DNA of 64,000 bases from Myxococcota bacterium (GCA_029243605.1 JAQWRT010000092.1:62001-126000), one strand, 5' to 3'; counted from the first letter of the stretch, positions 41,722 through 51,424 are shown. The notes: generated by a model not told the origin, from the sequence alone. A program made the numbers and translations.

Positions 41722-44712
41722 TCAGCTCTCGCTCCGGAGCCGCTTCTGTAGGATTCGGAACCGCTCCTCGTACCTTCGGCCGATGGCGACGGGCGAGTAG
41801 TCCGATTCCATGGTTTGGCGGCCGTTCAAGGCAAGGCGGTCCCGGAGGGCCTTGTCTTCCACCAGGCGCTGCATCCAATCCGCCGCATGTTCCACCTTGG
41901 GCTCGGCCCAAATCTGTCCCTTCTTGTAGGGACCGTGATCTTCGTCGATAGAGACAAGTTCATAGTCGACAAGTACGGAATTTTCGGGCGTCATAAAGTC
42001 AAGATTGCCCGACCAGCCCGTGGCTATCACTGGCTTCTGCAGGTACATAGATTCGGCCAGCCCCAGTCCCCAGCCCTCGCTGCGGTGCAGCGAAATAAAA
42101 GCATCACAGCAGGCCTCGAGGCGATAGATTCCGTTCCGAGAAAGCGTTTCGGTGATTAGGCTGACGTTTGGAGTTCCTTCGGCCCAATTCCTGAGTTCTG
42201 CGAAATCGTCGGGTTGGCTCTCGGGATTCATGACCTTGATCACCAGGCCCATTTTGCCTGAGAGAGAACCGTCGGCGGCGAGCTTGAAGCTTTCCAACAC
42301 TGCCTTGGGGTTCTTTCTGGCCTGGAAGGAGTGCATGTCGTACATGGAGAGGAAAAGGAAAGCATCCTCGGGCAGGCCGAACTCCGATCGGGCCACGCGC
42401 TGGGGACGATCGAAGCCCATAGCGTGGGGCATATGGATTACGGGAACGCTCGATTTGGCCGTGATGGCGTCCTGGATGAATCGACTCGGGGCCCACAATT
42501 CGTGGACATAAGAAAAGGCTGAGATCCATTCATCAGGAAATTCGGGCAATTCCCAATGCCAAACCCCCACATTGTATCGATCCTGAAAAAAGTCAGGGCC
42601 GAAATAGCGCCACACGCTGGGCATTTGGTCGGCATTGATATGAAAGAGATTGATCGAGTATGGGTTTCCCGACTGGAGTTTTACGGCCTGTGGATGCTCT
42701 CCAATCGCGCTTGAGCAGTCCTTGCTGAAGTCCACGAGGCCATGGGGAATAGGGCTGGCCTCCGCCGCGAGCGAGGCGAGCCGCGCGGATTCGGCGATTC
42801 CGAGCTCTTGTTGGAAATAGCCGACGATGTTCAAGCCCGGAGTGTGTGGGGAGCGGCCTGCTCCGTTGACCGGTTCAATTTCTCTTTCCGAAAAGTCGAC
42901 GAGGACCGTATGGTTCAGGGAAATTTCACCGATCCGCACAGAGAGGGTTCGCGAATCGTCACCCAGCCCGAGATCGGTGGGCGAAAAAGAGTGAGAGCTT
43001 TCGATCCCCAGGCGAACTGAGCCCTCGTGTTGCTCGGGCAATTCGAAGAGCAAGGAAAATTTCCCAGGCTGGTCAATCTGTTGGCCCCCGATGGTTTCGC
43101 CTGCGATAGAAATGCTCAAGTGAAGCTTCTCGAGTGCGGGAGCGTATTCGAAGGCGGTATGAGTCCCGGTAATCTTGAGCCGACCACCTCCGTAATTGGG
43201 AATTTCGAGCGAGGCCTGCTCGCCCATCCATGCTTCATTCGTTGACCGGTCGTATTCGTCCTGGGGGTGAAAACCCTTTTGCCTGACCCAGGCGACTTTC
43301 CTGGGGGTGGTCAGAGTTCCAAAGGGAGTTTCTGAGAGATCCAGAGGGGGGGCTGCCCAGCGAAAGAATTTCTCTTTGGCGGCGAGGTAGATATCCCGGG
43401 GAAGGCGTTGCCTCAGGTAGGCCGAATATTTGTGGGCGTGGCGAAAGAGTCTCTGCCGTAGGGCAATCTTCCACGGGCTGACGGACGCTCCGGCGGACGA
43501 GAGAGACGAGAGCATCGCGCTCTTGAAGCGAGCAGGAATCTGTGATTCCTGCTCCTCGACGAACCAGCGGGCGTAGCGCGGAGCGTCAGAACCGATGGGT
43601 GAAGGGTAGGCGACCTGGAGGTCGGTCCGCGTTTGCCAATAGAGATAGGCGACACGGGTGACCAAGGCTTCGGCACCAGGTGGAGTGAGCGATTCGTTCA
43701 GGAACCGAGCTCCCGCCGCGAAGGGATCCTCTCCGGCGGCGGTGCGGATATCCTCAGAATTCCGATACCCGTGCCGAACCGGGGGGAGGATCGTCTCGCC
43801 GTCGGCGAACACGTCGAATGCATAGGGCCAGTTCTTGCTCTGTCCATGTCCGGCCTCGAGTACCCTCTTGCAGTATTGATCGATTAAGGGGCGCAGAGCG
43901 CCAAGATTCCTGAGGGTGTATCGGTCCTGATGTTTAGAGAAAAACGTGGGCTCTTCGGGGTCGAGTCCGCTGAAGTGAAAGAAGACTAAGGGATTTTCGT
44001 TGACAAAATAGTCCTCACCCTGAGTACTGATATTTCTATGGGGCAAATTCCAGTACGCGACGTTGTATCCGGGATCACGGATGATGTGAGCATCTCCAAA
44101 AATCCCCGGTGCGAGGTCCATCCACTTCTGGTCGACGAAAAGTCCTCGTTGAAAATCGACCAGGCATTCGAATTCGAGTTTCCCCCACCACCAATCGAGG
44201 AAAGGGTAGAGGTTCGGGTGCCTTCCCAGCGCCAAGAAGCCGAGGTTGTAGGAGCCGGCTACGAGAATATCCAGATCGCTGGGTTTTCCGTCATCGTCGT
44301 TGACGCCGGTGAGGTGCGGCGTGAGACACATGAGTGCGCCGGCGTCGAGGGCACCCTCGACTTCGGCGAGCGGTGCGTAGACTTCGATATCCGGGTCGAG
44401 GTAGATGACCCGATCTGCCGTGTATTCCTCGAAGAGCCAGCGGAAGAAGAAGGGCTTGACCGCAGTGTTGAGTTCGAGGATGTCGTATCGAAAGAAAAGT
44501 TCCCTGGGCGACTCGAAAGGGAGGTCGCCCACCTCACTCACAGAGAAGCGCTCGCCGGCCGGGTCGAAACGGTCGCCAATCTCGTCGACGATGAGAACGT
44601 GCTGGACCCAGTCTGGGTGGTGGGTCCTCAGCGAGTTCATCAGAACTCGGGCCCGTGCAAGGTAGTTGGCCGAAACGACCGTGCAGACGACTGTGCGAGG
44701 GGCGCTCGTCAA
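41722..44712 (-). CDS. Bifunctional glycosyltransferase: GT8-like N-domain and GT4 C-domain
   Basis: This 996-residue protein has two transferase parts. Residues 5-330 begin TVVCTVVSANYLARARVLMN and include VIYLDPDIEVYAPL with a DxD metal/nucleotide site, as in GT8-like nucleotide-diphosphosugar transferases. Residues about 630-990 start GLNIVGYFQQELGIAESARL and contain LSMYDMHSFQARKNPKAVLE, FISLHRSEGWGLGLAESMYL and KPVIATGWSGNLDFM, a GT4/GT-B catalytic core with the E-x7-E motif. The middle 300 residues are beta-rich and may bind glycans. Such multi-domain enzymes usually build surface polysaccharides. No other glycan gene is adjacent, and the convergent HdeD gene is unrelated. Confidence 0.85.
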   Translation of the reverse strand: MTSAPRTVVCTVVSANYLARARVLMNSLRTHHPDWVQHVLIVDEIGDRFDPAGERFSVSEVGDLPFESPRELFFRYDILELNTAVKPFFFRWLFEEYTADRVIYLDPDIEVYAPLAEVEGALDAGALMCLTPHLTGVNDDDGKPSDLDILVAGSYNLGFLALGRHPNLYPFLDWWWGKLEFECLVDFQRGLFVDQKWMDLAPGIFGDAHIIRDPGYNVAYWNLPHRNISTQGEDYFVNENPLVFFHFSGLDPEEPTFFSKHQDRYTLRNLGALRPLIDQYCKRVLEAGHGQSKNWPYAFDVFADGETILPPVRHGYRNSEDIRTAAGEDPFAAGARFLNESLTPPGAEALVTRVAYLYWQTRTDLQVAYPSPIGSDAPRYARWFVEEQESQIPARFKSAMLSSLSSAGASVSPWKIALRQRLFRHAHKYSAYLRQRLPRDIYLAAKEKFFRWAAPPLDLSETPFGTLTTPRKVAWVRQKGFHPQDEYDRSTNEAWMGEQASLEIPNYGGGRLKITGTHTAFEYAPALEKLHLSISIAGETIGGQQIDQPGKFSLLFELPEQHEGSVRLGIESSHSFSPTDLGLGDDSRTLSVRIGEISLNHTVLVDFSEREIEPVNGAGRSPHTPGLNIVGYFQQELGIAESARLASLAAEASPIPHGLVDFSKDCSSAIGEHPQAVKLQSGNPYSINLFHINADQMPSVWRYFGPDFFQDRYNVGVWHWELPEFPDEWISAFSYVHELWAPSRFIQDAITAKSSVPVIHMPHAMGFDRPQRVARSEFGLPEDAFLFLSMYDMHSFQARKNPKAVLESFKLAADGSLSGKMGLVIKVMNPESQPDDFAELRNWAEGTPNVSLITETLSRNGIYRLEACCDAFISLHRSEGWGLGLAESMYLQKPVIATGWSGNLDFMTPENSVLVDYELVSIDEDHGPYKKGQIWAEPKVEHAADWMQRLVEDKALRDRLALNGRQTMESDYSPVAIGRRYEERFRILQKRLRSES

Positions 44713-44906
44713 GGGAATCCTGTTTCTATAGTTGGATGTTTTCAGGCCCCGGCTCAGGAGGGGCGAGATGGCCCTGGGGCGTTTTTCGGGCTCAGCGGGA
44801 TGCTCATTTTCGCATGTTCCCCTCCGCCGTTCCAGCCCCGCTTCGGCCAGCCGAGGAGGCCCCAGGGGCTTCAGTTGCGTCGTAGCCCGGGGCAGAGTAT
44901 GCCTGG

Positions 44907-45362
44907 GTGGTGTCCGACAGCGCGCGAGCCATCGAAAATCTGATTTATCGCTATGCCGAGCTGATCGATGCTGGAGATTTTTCCGGCGTCGCGGGGCTCT
45001 TCGCGCATGGCTGCATCAAGCCGGGTGCCGACTCAAGTGCCGAGGCGGAAGTCCGGGGTGAGGCGGCTGTCCTCGAGATGTATCGCGGGTCTACTCGACT
45101 CTATCCCGACGGTACACCTCGAACTCGACACTTGACGACCAACGCGATCATCGAAGTGGATTCCGCTGGGGATCGGGCATCAGCCCGTACCAGCTACACG
45201 GTGCTCCAGCAGACGGATATCCTGCCCCTTCAGCCCATAATTTCCGGCCGATATCACGATACCTTTCAGATAATCGAAGGGGATTGGTGGTTCAAGGAGC
45301 GGATTATGCTGATCGACCTTGTGGGGAATCTCAAGGAACACCTGCTCTACGAGCTTCCCTGA
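44907..45362 (+). CDS. SnoaL-like/NTF2-fold protein
   Basis: The 151-residue protein has two GTG start candidates in a row at 44907 and 44910. It opens AIENLIYRYAELIDAGDFSG then VAGLFAHGCI, the standard SnoaL_4/NTF2-like beginning with a helix and curved barrel. It continues with GEAAVLEMYRGSTRLYPDGT, TRHLTTNAIIEVDSAGDRAS and GRYHDTFQIIEGDWWFKERI. The His in TRHLTTN and the Tyr/Asp in GRYHDTF line the cavity where polar chemistry occurs in family members. It could be an isomerase, dehydratase or hydroxylase-beta-like protein for ring compounds; the reaction is not readable. It is convergent with the alcohol dehydrogenase gene. Confidence 0.8.
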   Translation: MVSDSARAIENLIYRYAELIDAGDFSGVAGLFAHGCIKPGADSSAEAEVRGEAAVLEMYRGSTRLYPDGTPRTRHLTTNAIIEVDSAGDRASARTSYTVLQQTDILPLQPIISGRYHDTFQIIEGDWWFKERIMLIDLVGNLKEHLLYELP

Positions 45363-45444
45363 TACAAACTTCCCCGAATAGGCGAGCGGGCTCAAACTCG
45401 GGAAGTGCGGCCCTGAGTGATGAGGAGAGGCTGGGGGAGGGCGC

Positions 45445-46647
45445 TTATCCCACGAGCATTTCGTGCAGCAGAGTTTCACACTCTCCTTGGAGCATATACC
45501 GAGGTACCGGGTAGTTCAGGTGGGCTTCGGCCAGGGCCTGCTGGGCGATGGCAGGAATATCCTGAGGGCGCAGATCTTCCAGGCCAAACGGGATTGCGAC
45601 CCTCTGCATCAGTTGGCGGATGGCGGCGATGAACTCCTCGGCCTTCCTTGCTTGGCTCTCTCCCTTGATCCCCACGTCATCGGCCAACTCGGCAAGTTGT
45701 GCCTCACATGCGGGCAGAGAGAACTCAAGCACGTTCGGAAGCGCAATGGCATTCGCCAAGCCGTGCGGGGTTTTGTAATAGGAGCCGAAGGTATGGGCGA
45801 TAGCATGGACATAACCCACACTTGTGCGGGTAAACGCCAGACCGCCATAATACGAAGCCAGTGACATTGCCCTGCGTGTTTCGAGATTTTTGCCGTCTTG
45901 GCAAGCACGGTCGAGGTTGTCGAATACGAGTTTGACTGAGATTTTCGCGTAACCCCGAGTTGTCTCAGTGGCACTTTTGCTGATATACGATTCGATGGCG
46001 TGAGTGAGAGCGTCCATCCCCGTGGCGGCGGTAATCGCCGGTGGGAGTCCGAGAGTGAGACTCGGGTCGAGGCCAACCATAAGAGGCAATAGCTTCGGAT
46101 CCGTAAAGAATTTCTTCTTGTGGGAGACGGGGTCCGAGATGACCGCTGCCAGGGTGACCTCGGACCCAGTGCCCGAGGTCGTAGGCATAGCGAAGAGCGG
46201 CATGGGTGCATTCTTGATCTTCATCATCCCCTCGAGTTTTTCGATGGGGACGCGGTTGGTCGCCATGGCGGATATCAGTTTTGATGCATCCATGGGAGAG
46301 CCGCCGCCCAGGGCCAGGACAGCTTGACACCCGTGTTGATCGAGCAGGGCGAGACCTTGCTCTACCTGGGTAAACGTGGGGTCGGGAAGCACTCCATCGT
46401 AAGTGACGCTCGCGACACCGGCGCGCTCGAGACACTCCGAGACTTTTTGGACGAGGCCCAGTTCAACCAGCACGGAGTCGGTCACCACGAGGACTTTTTC
46501 GATTTGCATCTGAGCGATCGATTCAGAGAGCTCGCGAGTTGAGTCGACTCCGACGAATGTGATCGGGACTTTGTCGGGAAGAAAACGAGCGAGCAGAGAG
46601 CCGATGGGGATCAGGCTGTTATGGGCGAATCTTTTGAGTTTTGACAT
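45445..46647 (-). CDS. Iron-containing alcohol dehydrogenase
   Basis: The 400-residue protein starts at ATG 46647 with AAGGA upstream, preferred over 46686. NAD-binding residues are in VLALGGGSPMDASKLISAMA, near residue 100. Metal ligands lie in the C-half: ATGMDALTHAIESYIS (Asp and His), VHAIAHTFGSYYKTPHGLAN with two further His. This is the class III alcohol dehydrogenase fold (Fe or Zn). The family oxidises primary alcohols or reduces aldehydes in fermentation and in medium-chain alkanol breakdown. The divergent luciferase-like gene starts 203 bases away, and the shared gap is likely to contain both promoters. Confidence 0.88.
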   Translation of the reverse strand: MSKLKRFAHNSLIPIGSLLARFLPDKVPITFVGVDSTRELSESIAQMQIEKVLVVTDSVLVELGLVQKVSECLERAGVASVTYDGVLPDPTFTQVEQGLALLDQHGCQAVLALGGGSPMDASKLISAMATNRVPIEKLEGMMKIKNAPMPLFAMPTTSGTGSEVTLAAVISDPVSHKKKFFTDPKLLPLMVGLDPSLTLGLPPAITAATGMDALTHAIESYISKSATETTRGYAKISVKLVFDNLDRACQDGKNLETRRAMSLASYYGGLAFTRTSVGYVHAIAHTFGSYYKTPHGLANAIALPNVLEFSLPACEAQLAELADDVGIKGESQARKAEEFIAAIRQLMQRVAIPFGLEDLRPQDIPAIAQQALAEAHLNYPVPRYMLQGECETLLHEMLVG

Positions 46648-46849
46648 GGAGGTTTCCTTCGACGATTGGATGACCAATGCTGCCACGGAAGCCTACCCTC
46701 TGCGACTAAGAGATTGTTTTTCTCTTTTGGATCAGCGACTTGGCTGCAATGCCAAGCGGGTTGGCCCAGTCGAAGGAGACTGTCCGATCGATTATGCTCC
46801 GGGCACGGCCCGAATGGTGGCCCCTTAAACCCATCCGGGAGATGAGAAA

Positions 46850-48097
46850 ATGAGATTCGGTGTCTTCTACGAGTTGCAATTGCCCAAGCCGTGGAATGAG
46901 GGCGACGAACACCGACTCTTCCAAGAGGCCCTCGAGCAGGTCGTGCTCGCCGATCAGTTGGGCTTCGACTATGCGTGGGAGGTAGAGCATCACTTCCTGG
47001 ATGAGTACTCACACTCGTCGGCGCCCGAGGTTTTCCTGGCGTGCGCCGCCGGACGAACTGAACGGATTCGCCTGGGACATGGGATCCGACAAGTCATTCC
47101 CCGCTACAACCACCCGGCTCGTACCGCAGAGGGCATTGCCACCCTCGATCTGGTCTCCAATGGGAGAGCTGATTTCGGGATTGGCGAGGGGGCGACTCGG
47201 CTTGAACTCGGTGGGTTTGGCATTCCCGCCAAGGAAAAGAGAGCGATGAGTCTCGAGGCAGCTGAGCAAGTTGCCAACATGATGGTGATGGACCCCTACC
47301 CGGGTTTCGACGGCGAATATTTCTCCATGCCTTGTCGGAATGTGCTCCCGAAACCGCTTCAAAAGCCTCACCCGCCGATGTGGATCGCCTGCACCAACCG
47401 CGACACGATTCGAGTGGCTGCCCGCAATGGCCTGGGCGCTCTGGCCTTCTCTTTCGTCGATCCGGAAGAGGCTCAGTCGTGGTCGGATACCTATTACGAC
47501 ATTATCCGGTCAGAGGAGTGTGTACCCATCGGACACGCGGTAAATGCGAATATCGCGATGGTGTCGAACTTTTCGATTCATCATGATCGTGCTGAAGCCA
47601 TTCGTCGCGGGCAGGAGGGCTTCGAGTTTTTTAACTACGCCCTGCGTGCATTGGTGACCCATGACACTGTGCCCGGCCGGACCGAACTTTGGAAGGAGTT
47701 CCAGGAGAAGCGTGGGAACCGGACGGAAGAGCTGATCGAAGCCTCTCGTCGGCCCGATTATCGTGCAACGGGGATCGGAACGCCGGACGATATGCGTGCT
47801 CACCTTTCCGCTTTTCAGGAAGCCGGGGTCGACCAGATTATTTTCATGCAGCAGTCGGGTCGCAATCGTCATGAACATATTTGCGAGTCGCTCCAGCTCT
47901 TCGCCGATGAGGTGATGGCCCCGTTTTCGGCGGAGTGTGAGGCTCGCGAGAGCGCCAAGGCTCGGGAACTGGCCCCTTTTCTCGAGGCCGCTCGCGCCCG
48001 CAAAAAGGTCATGCAACCTCTCGCGGACTCCGAAATTCCAGTCGTCCGGGCTTCGGTTAAGCGCGTGGAAGTCAACCGAGCGGGGGCGAGGAATTAG
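46850..48097 (+). CDS. LLM-class flavin-dependent oxidoreductase (luciferase-like)
   Basis: The 415-residue protein begins MRFGVFYELQLPKPW after GGGAGATGAGAAA. It is a luciferase-like monooxygenase: YAWEVEHHFLDEYSHSSAPE with the paired His, RIRLGHGIRQVIPRYNHPAR, TLDLVSNGRADFGIGEGATR and PPMWIACTNRDTIRVAARNG. The family uses reduced FMN or F420. The EHHF motif and NHPxR loop match alkanal monooxygenase-like proteins that act on long-chain or cyclic ketones. The last 100 residues are an extension with many Glu/Arg. It precedes the methyltransferase gene by 54 bases, so one operon is likely. Confidence 0.85.
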   Translation: MRFGVFYELQLPKPWNEGDEHRLFQEALEQVVLADQLGFDYAWEVEHHFLDEYSHSSAPEVFLACAAGRTERIRLGHGIRQVIPRYNHPARTAEGIATLDLVSNGRADFGIGEGATRLELGGFGIPAKEKRAMSLEAAEQVANMMVMDPYPGFDGEYFSMPCRNVLPKPLQKPHPPMWIACTNRDTIRVAARNGLGALAFSFVDPEEAQSWSDTYYDIIRSEECVPIGHAVNANIAMVSNFSIHHDRAEAIRRGQEGFEFFNYALRALVTHDTVPGRTELWKEFQEKRGNRTEELIEASRRPDYRATGIGTPDDMRAHLSAFQEAGVDQIIFMQQSGRNRHEHICESLQLFADEVMAPFSAECEARESAKARELAPFLEAARARKKVMQPLADSEIPVVRASVKRVEVNRAGARN

Positions 48098-48151
48098 CTC
48101 CCGAGAAGGTGCGGATAGGGAATTCGAAGGGGCCAAGGGGGGCGGCGAAAA

Positions 48152-48949
48152 GTGTCGGAAGATCCCGAATATCACGACGCCATGATCGACATGCTCGAGC
48201 TGATCTGGGGCCGAGACTATATGGCTCCCGGAGGCGCAGGAAACGTGGCGAATCTGCTCTCGGATCTTGATGTCAAAGGTCGACGAGTTCTGGATGTGGG
48301 TTGCGGCTTGGGTGGACCCGCTTTTGAAGTCGTCAACGAATACGGAGCCGAAGTCGTTGGATTCGATATCGATGGCCGACTTGTGGAGCATGCCGAACGT
48401 CGAGCCCAGGAATTGGGACTTTCGGATCGAGCAAATTTCAAAGTGGTAGAGCCCGGTCCCTTTCCTTTCGAGAGTGAATCTTTTGACTTTGTCATCAGTT
48501 CCGGAGCGATTACCCAGATCGAAGATAAAAGAGGGGTCCTCTTGGAATGCTTCCGGGTCCTTCGCCCAGGAGGCTGGCTCACTTGTTACGACTGGATGCG
48601 ATGCGAACATGAAGAGGGCGAGGGATACGGATCGGATATGCTCTATTGGTTCAAGATGGAAGGGCTCACCTACGCGCTAGCGACCCCGTCCCGCCAGCGA
48701 AATCTTCTGGAAGAAGTCGGCTTTCAAGGGGTTGGCGTCGAAGATCGCTCGCCTTGGTATCGCGAAGAAGTGAAGCGTGAATTTTCGCGAATCTCTGGTT
48801 CTCTTCATTCCCGACTCTTGGAATTAATGAGTTCTCGGGACGTCGAGCATTTCGTCGAAAATTGGCGTGCCATGGTTGTCGTTTGCGAGCGGGAAGAGAT
48901 GCTTCAGGTGTACAGCCGGGGTCAGCGACCGGCTCGAGATCTTTTCTGA
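48152..48949 (+). CDS. Class I SAM-dependent methyltransferase
   Basis: The 265-residue protein starts at GTG 48152 near AGGGGGGCGG. The SAM motif is RRVLDVGCGLGGPAFEVV (residues 46-63, motif I). An acidic end of strand 2 is VVGFDIDGRLVEHA, and motif post-I is FPFESESFDFVISSGAITQI. An LLECFRVLRPGGWLTCYDWM block follows. It resembles phosphoethanolamine or sterol/quinone methyltransferases of the ubiE-like type. The acceptor is not identified. It follows the luciferase-like gene and precedes an acyl-CoA dehydrogenase gene by 72 bases on the same strand, suggesting a three-gene transcript. Confidence 0.85.
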   Translation: MSEDPEYHDAMIDMLELIWGRDYMAPGGAGNVANLLSDLDVKGRRVLDVGCGLGGPAFEVVNEYGAEVVGFDIDGRLVEHAERRAQELGLSDRANFKVVEPGPFPFESESFDFVISSGAITQIEDKRGVLLECFRVLRPGGWLTCYDWMRCEHEEGEGYGSDMLYWFKMEGLTYALATPSRQRNLLEEVGFQGVGVEDRSPWYREEVKREFSRISGSLHSRLLELMSSRDVEHFVENWRAMVVVCEREEMLQVYSRGQRPARDLF

Positions 48950-49021
48950 AAAACCCGCAAGGCCTCTACAGGCTCGTCCCCCGCACTCTGACCCCCGCTC
49001 TTCGCTTGCTATCATGGCCGC

Positions 49022-50188
49022 ATGGATTTTAGCCTTGGCCCTGAGCTCGAACAGATTCAGCACGAAGCGCGACGTCTCGTCCAGCCTTTCGATGACGAGT
49101 ATTGGCGCGAGCACGACGAGAAGCACGAATTCCCCTGGGAGTTCTACAACGCTTTTGCAGAGCAGGGATGGATCGGGATTGCGGTCCCCGAGAAATACGG
49201 CGGGGCCGGTATGGGAATTATGGAAGCCGCTGTTCTGCTGGGTACCGTGGGGCATAGCGCTGGGGTCCAGAACGCGGCATCGACACTCCATATATCCATC
49301 TTTGGAATGGGTCCGGTTATCCATCACGGGTCCGAGGAACTCAAGGAGAGGACGCTTCCCCCCACCGCTTCTGGGGAGTTACACGTCTCCTTCGGAGTGA
49401 CCGAAGACGACGCGGGGACGGATACCTCGCGGATTCGGACCCAGGCGCGTCGCGATGGAGACGGGTGGATCGTCAACGGGAAGAAAATTTGGAATACGAA
49501 GGCCCAGCAGGCTTCAAAGTGCCTGCTCCTGGCACGGACCACGCCCCGAGAAGAATGCGCAAAGCCGCTCCAGGGCATGACACTCTTCCTCGTCGACCTC
49601 GACCCAGAACACGTTGAGATCCGTCCTATCGACAAATGCGGGCGTAACGCTGTTAATTCGAACGAGCTTTTTATCCATGATTTGCCCGTTAATAATGCTG
49701 ATGTCGTGGGTGAGGTGGGCAAGGGCTTCTACTGCCTGCTCGACGGACTCAACCCCGAACGCATTGTTTTGGCGGCAGAATCCATCGGTATCGGGCGTCA
49801 GGCCCTGGATAAGGCCGTTCACTACGCCCGAGAGCGAGAGGTCTTCGGTCGCCCCATCGGCATGAACCAGGCTATCGCGCACCCGCTAGCTGACTCGTAC
49901 TCAGAGCTCGAAGCCGCCGAGCTTCTTTGGCAAAAAGCCGCCTGGGCGTTCGACCACGGCCAAGAAGTAGGGGCGTTGGCGAATATGGCCAAGCTTCGCG
50001 CAAGCGAGGCCGCGTACCGAGCCTGCGATCGTGCCGTGCAGACGTTTGGCGGGATGGGTTATGCCAAGGAGTGCAACGTCGAGCGCTATTGGCGCGAGTC
50101 ACGAATGTCTCGCATCGCACCCATCTCGAACGAGATGATTCTCAACTTTGTTTCAGAGCACGTGCTGAACCTACCACGAAGCTACTAG
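49022..50188 (+). CDS. Acyl-CoA dehydrogenase
   Basis: The 388-residue protein has the full ACAD layout. The N-terminal helices include AFAEQGWIGIAVPEKYGGAG. A middle sheet reads LHVSFGVTEDDAGTDTSRIR with the FAD-binding T/S, and GWIVNGKKIWNTKAQQASKC. The C-terminal bundle has LAAESIGIGRQALDKAVHYA and VQTFGGMGYAKECNVERYWR, the QxxGGxGY FAD/CoA signature. It ends with RISRIAPIS-like RMSRIAPISNEMIL. It oxidises an acyl-CoA with electrons passed to ETF. The catalytic Glu cannot be assigned without alignment. Runs after the methyltransferase gene; convergent with the GFA gene. Confidence 0.9.
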   Translation: MDFSLGPELEQIQHEARRLVQPFDDEYWREHDEKHEFPWEFYNAFAEQGWIGIAVPEKYGGAGMGIMEAAVLLGTVGHSAGVQNAASTLHISIFGMGPVIHHGSEELKERTLPPTASGELHVSFGVTEDDAGTDTSRIRTQARRDGDGWIVNGKKIWNTKAQQASKCLLLARTTPREECAKPLQGMTLFLVDLDPEHVEIRPIDKCGRNAVNSNELFIHDLPVNNADVVGEVGKGFYCLLDGLNPERIVLAAESIGIGRQALDKAVHYAREREVFGRPIGMNQAIAHPLADSYSELEAAELLWQKAAWAFDHGQEVGALANMAKLRASEAAYRACDRAVQTFGGMGYAKECNVERYWRESRMSRIAPISNEMILNFVSEHVLNLPRSY

Positions 50189-50208
50189 CAAGCCCACGTT
50201 CGGGAAGC

Positions 50209-50631
50209 TCAGGTGGGATTCTGGGCATGAACGGGCAGTCCCTCGGCCGGGGGAGCCCAGGGTTGCGCTGAATCACCCCAATACGACGAAGCGGGCTCGA
50301 TCCAGGAGGCATCGTCGAACGCACCCGCCTTCACGAAGCGAAAGCCAGGGAAGACTTCGACCTCGCTCCAAAGAGGCGATCCGCAATCTGGGCAAAAAGA
50401 GCGGGTCACGCTCTGGCCGCTTGAGCCTGTGACCGAGTAGCTGCGAGTTTCCCCTGCCTCCATGCGGAAAGCATCGATAGGAACGAGGACAATCGTTGCG
50501 AAAGCACTGCCCGTGGATTTTTGGCAGTCGGAACAATGGCAGTGGTTGGCCGAAACGACGGCGTCCCGATCGATTTCGAAGCGGATTGCGCCGCATAGGC
50601 AACCGCACTCGGATTTCTGACTATTCGACAT
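50209..50631 (-). CDS. GFA family (CENP-V/GFA domain) zinc protein
   Basis: The 140-residue protein starts at an ATG with GAGGAGGACGAA upstream; the longer frame to 50700 is rejected. Zinc-binding cysteines are in SECGCLCGAIRFE, NHCHCSDCQKSTGSAFAT, and SFCPDCGSPLWSE, giving the family pattern CxCGxxxxxx / CHCxxCxK / FCxxCG. Glutathione-dependent formaldehyde-activating enzyme (Gfa) belongs here, but most members have no proven reaction and Gfa activity itself is doubted. Cytoplasmic. Convergent with the acyl-CoA dehydrogenase gene. Confidence 0.88.
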   Translation of the reverse strand: MSNSQKSECGCLCGAIRFEIDRDAVVSANHCHCSDCQKSTGSAFATIVLVPIDAFRMEAGETRSYSVTGSSGQSVTRSFCPDCGSPLWSEVEVFPGFRFVKAGAFDDASWIEPASSYWGDSAQPWAPPAEGLPVHAQNPT

Positions 50632-50941
50632 TTCGTCCTCCTCTTGGTTCCTGATAACGATCGCTTCGCATTCTTTTTTCTTCGTATTTTGGGGAATCAC
50701 GATGACAGCAGTGGAATACTAGCGCGCCAGGGGAGAGCCTTGCGGACGGGCAGGCTGTGCCGTCTCGGAACGCGAACGGCATTTCTGGCGCAATTGATTC
50801 GCGCTTTTGAGTAGGGACCTCAACGGGTCAAGAAAAAAACAGTTTTTCTGGGTTCGGAGGCGAAACTTTTTGAGTCCGCCTGGGTTGAGACAGGTACGAA
50901 ACGGGCAATCCTGCTCGATTTCGAAGAAAGAGGTGGTCTTT
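50632..50941. other. Gene-free stretch of 310 bases
   Basis: This divergent gap between the GFA gene and a secreted-protein gene holds no convincing coding sequence. The part from 50860 to 50940 should include the plus-strand promoter and leader; GAAAGAGGTGG just before 50941 is the probable ribosome site. No palindrome or repeat of note was found. Confidence 0.5.
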
Positions 50942-51424
50942 ATGATCTCCGGAATGAATTCACTGGGAACGAAATCGATTTTGACGCTTCTAATGGGATT
51001 GATGCTTCCGATCAGCGCATGGGCGCAGGGCATTGTACCGGTCGACATGGAAGAGCTTGATATCGTTCGAGACGCCACCGACTTGCGCGGCGAACTCGAT
51101 CGGCCAGACCGAGATACTGTCAATACAGCGCTGGTTTTCAGCAACCTCGGGGGTGAAGATGCTGTGGTGGGCTGCGCAGCTTTCGACTCGGACGGAACCA
51201 CGGTGGGTCGTATCTTGATTCGCGTACCGTCCCGGGGCCTTCGGTTTGCCTTGGCTTCGGACCTTTCTCGCAATCTCGATTTCATCGGGCACGTAGAGTG
51301 CCGAACGGGGTTGCGGGTTATGGGCTCCGCGGTTTTGCTGGCGCCGAGTTCACTGACCGATCTCAGCGCCCGGAAGGTCCGCCGTTCGGGTGTAACTCTG
51401 TTTCCGGTCGTCGCGACTTATTAG
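50942..51424 (+). CDS. Secreted protein of unknown function
   Basis: The 160-residue protein starts at an ATG after AGAGGTGGTCTTT. It has a clear signal peptide (SILTLLMGLMLPISAWA, then cleavage before QGIVPVD). The mature protein is beta-rich: NTALVFSNLGGEDAVVGCAA, GRILIRVPSRGLRFALAS and HVECRTGLRVMGSAVLLAP. A Cys pair could form a disulfide. It resembles small periplasmic beta-sandwich proteins, but I recognise no family. It is convergent with the AraC-type gene, and no operon partner is evident. The Ala-rich strand VGCAAFDSDGTTVG may be a lectin-like or adhesion element; that is speculation. Confidence 0.6.
   Translation: MISGMNSLGTKSILTLLMGLMLPISAWAQGIVPVDMEELDIVRDATDLRGELDRPDRDTVNTALVFSNLGGEDAVVGCAAFDSDGTTVGRILIRVPSRGLRFALASDLSRNLDFIGHVECRTGLRVMGSAVLLAPSSLTDLSARKVRRSGVTLFPVVATY

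Noticed and set aside
44038-44943. 301-codon plus-strand open frame
   Set aside because: Antisense to the N-terminal part of the glycosyltransferase gene.
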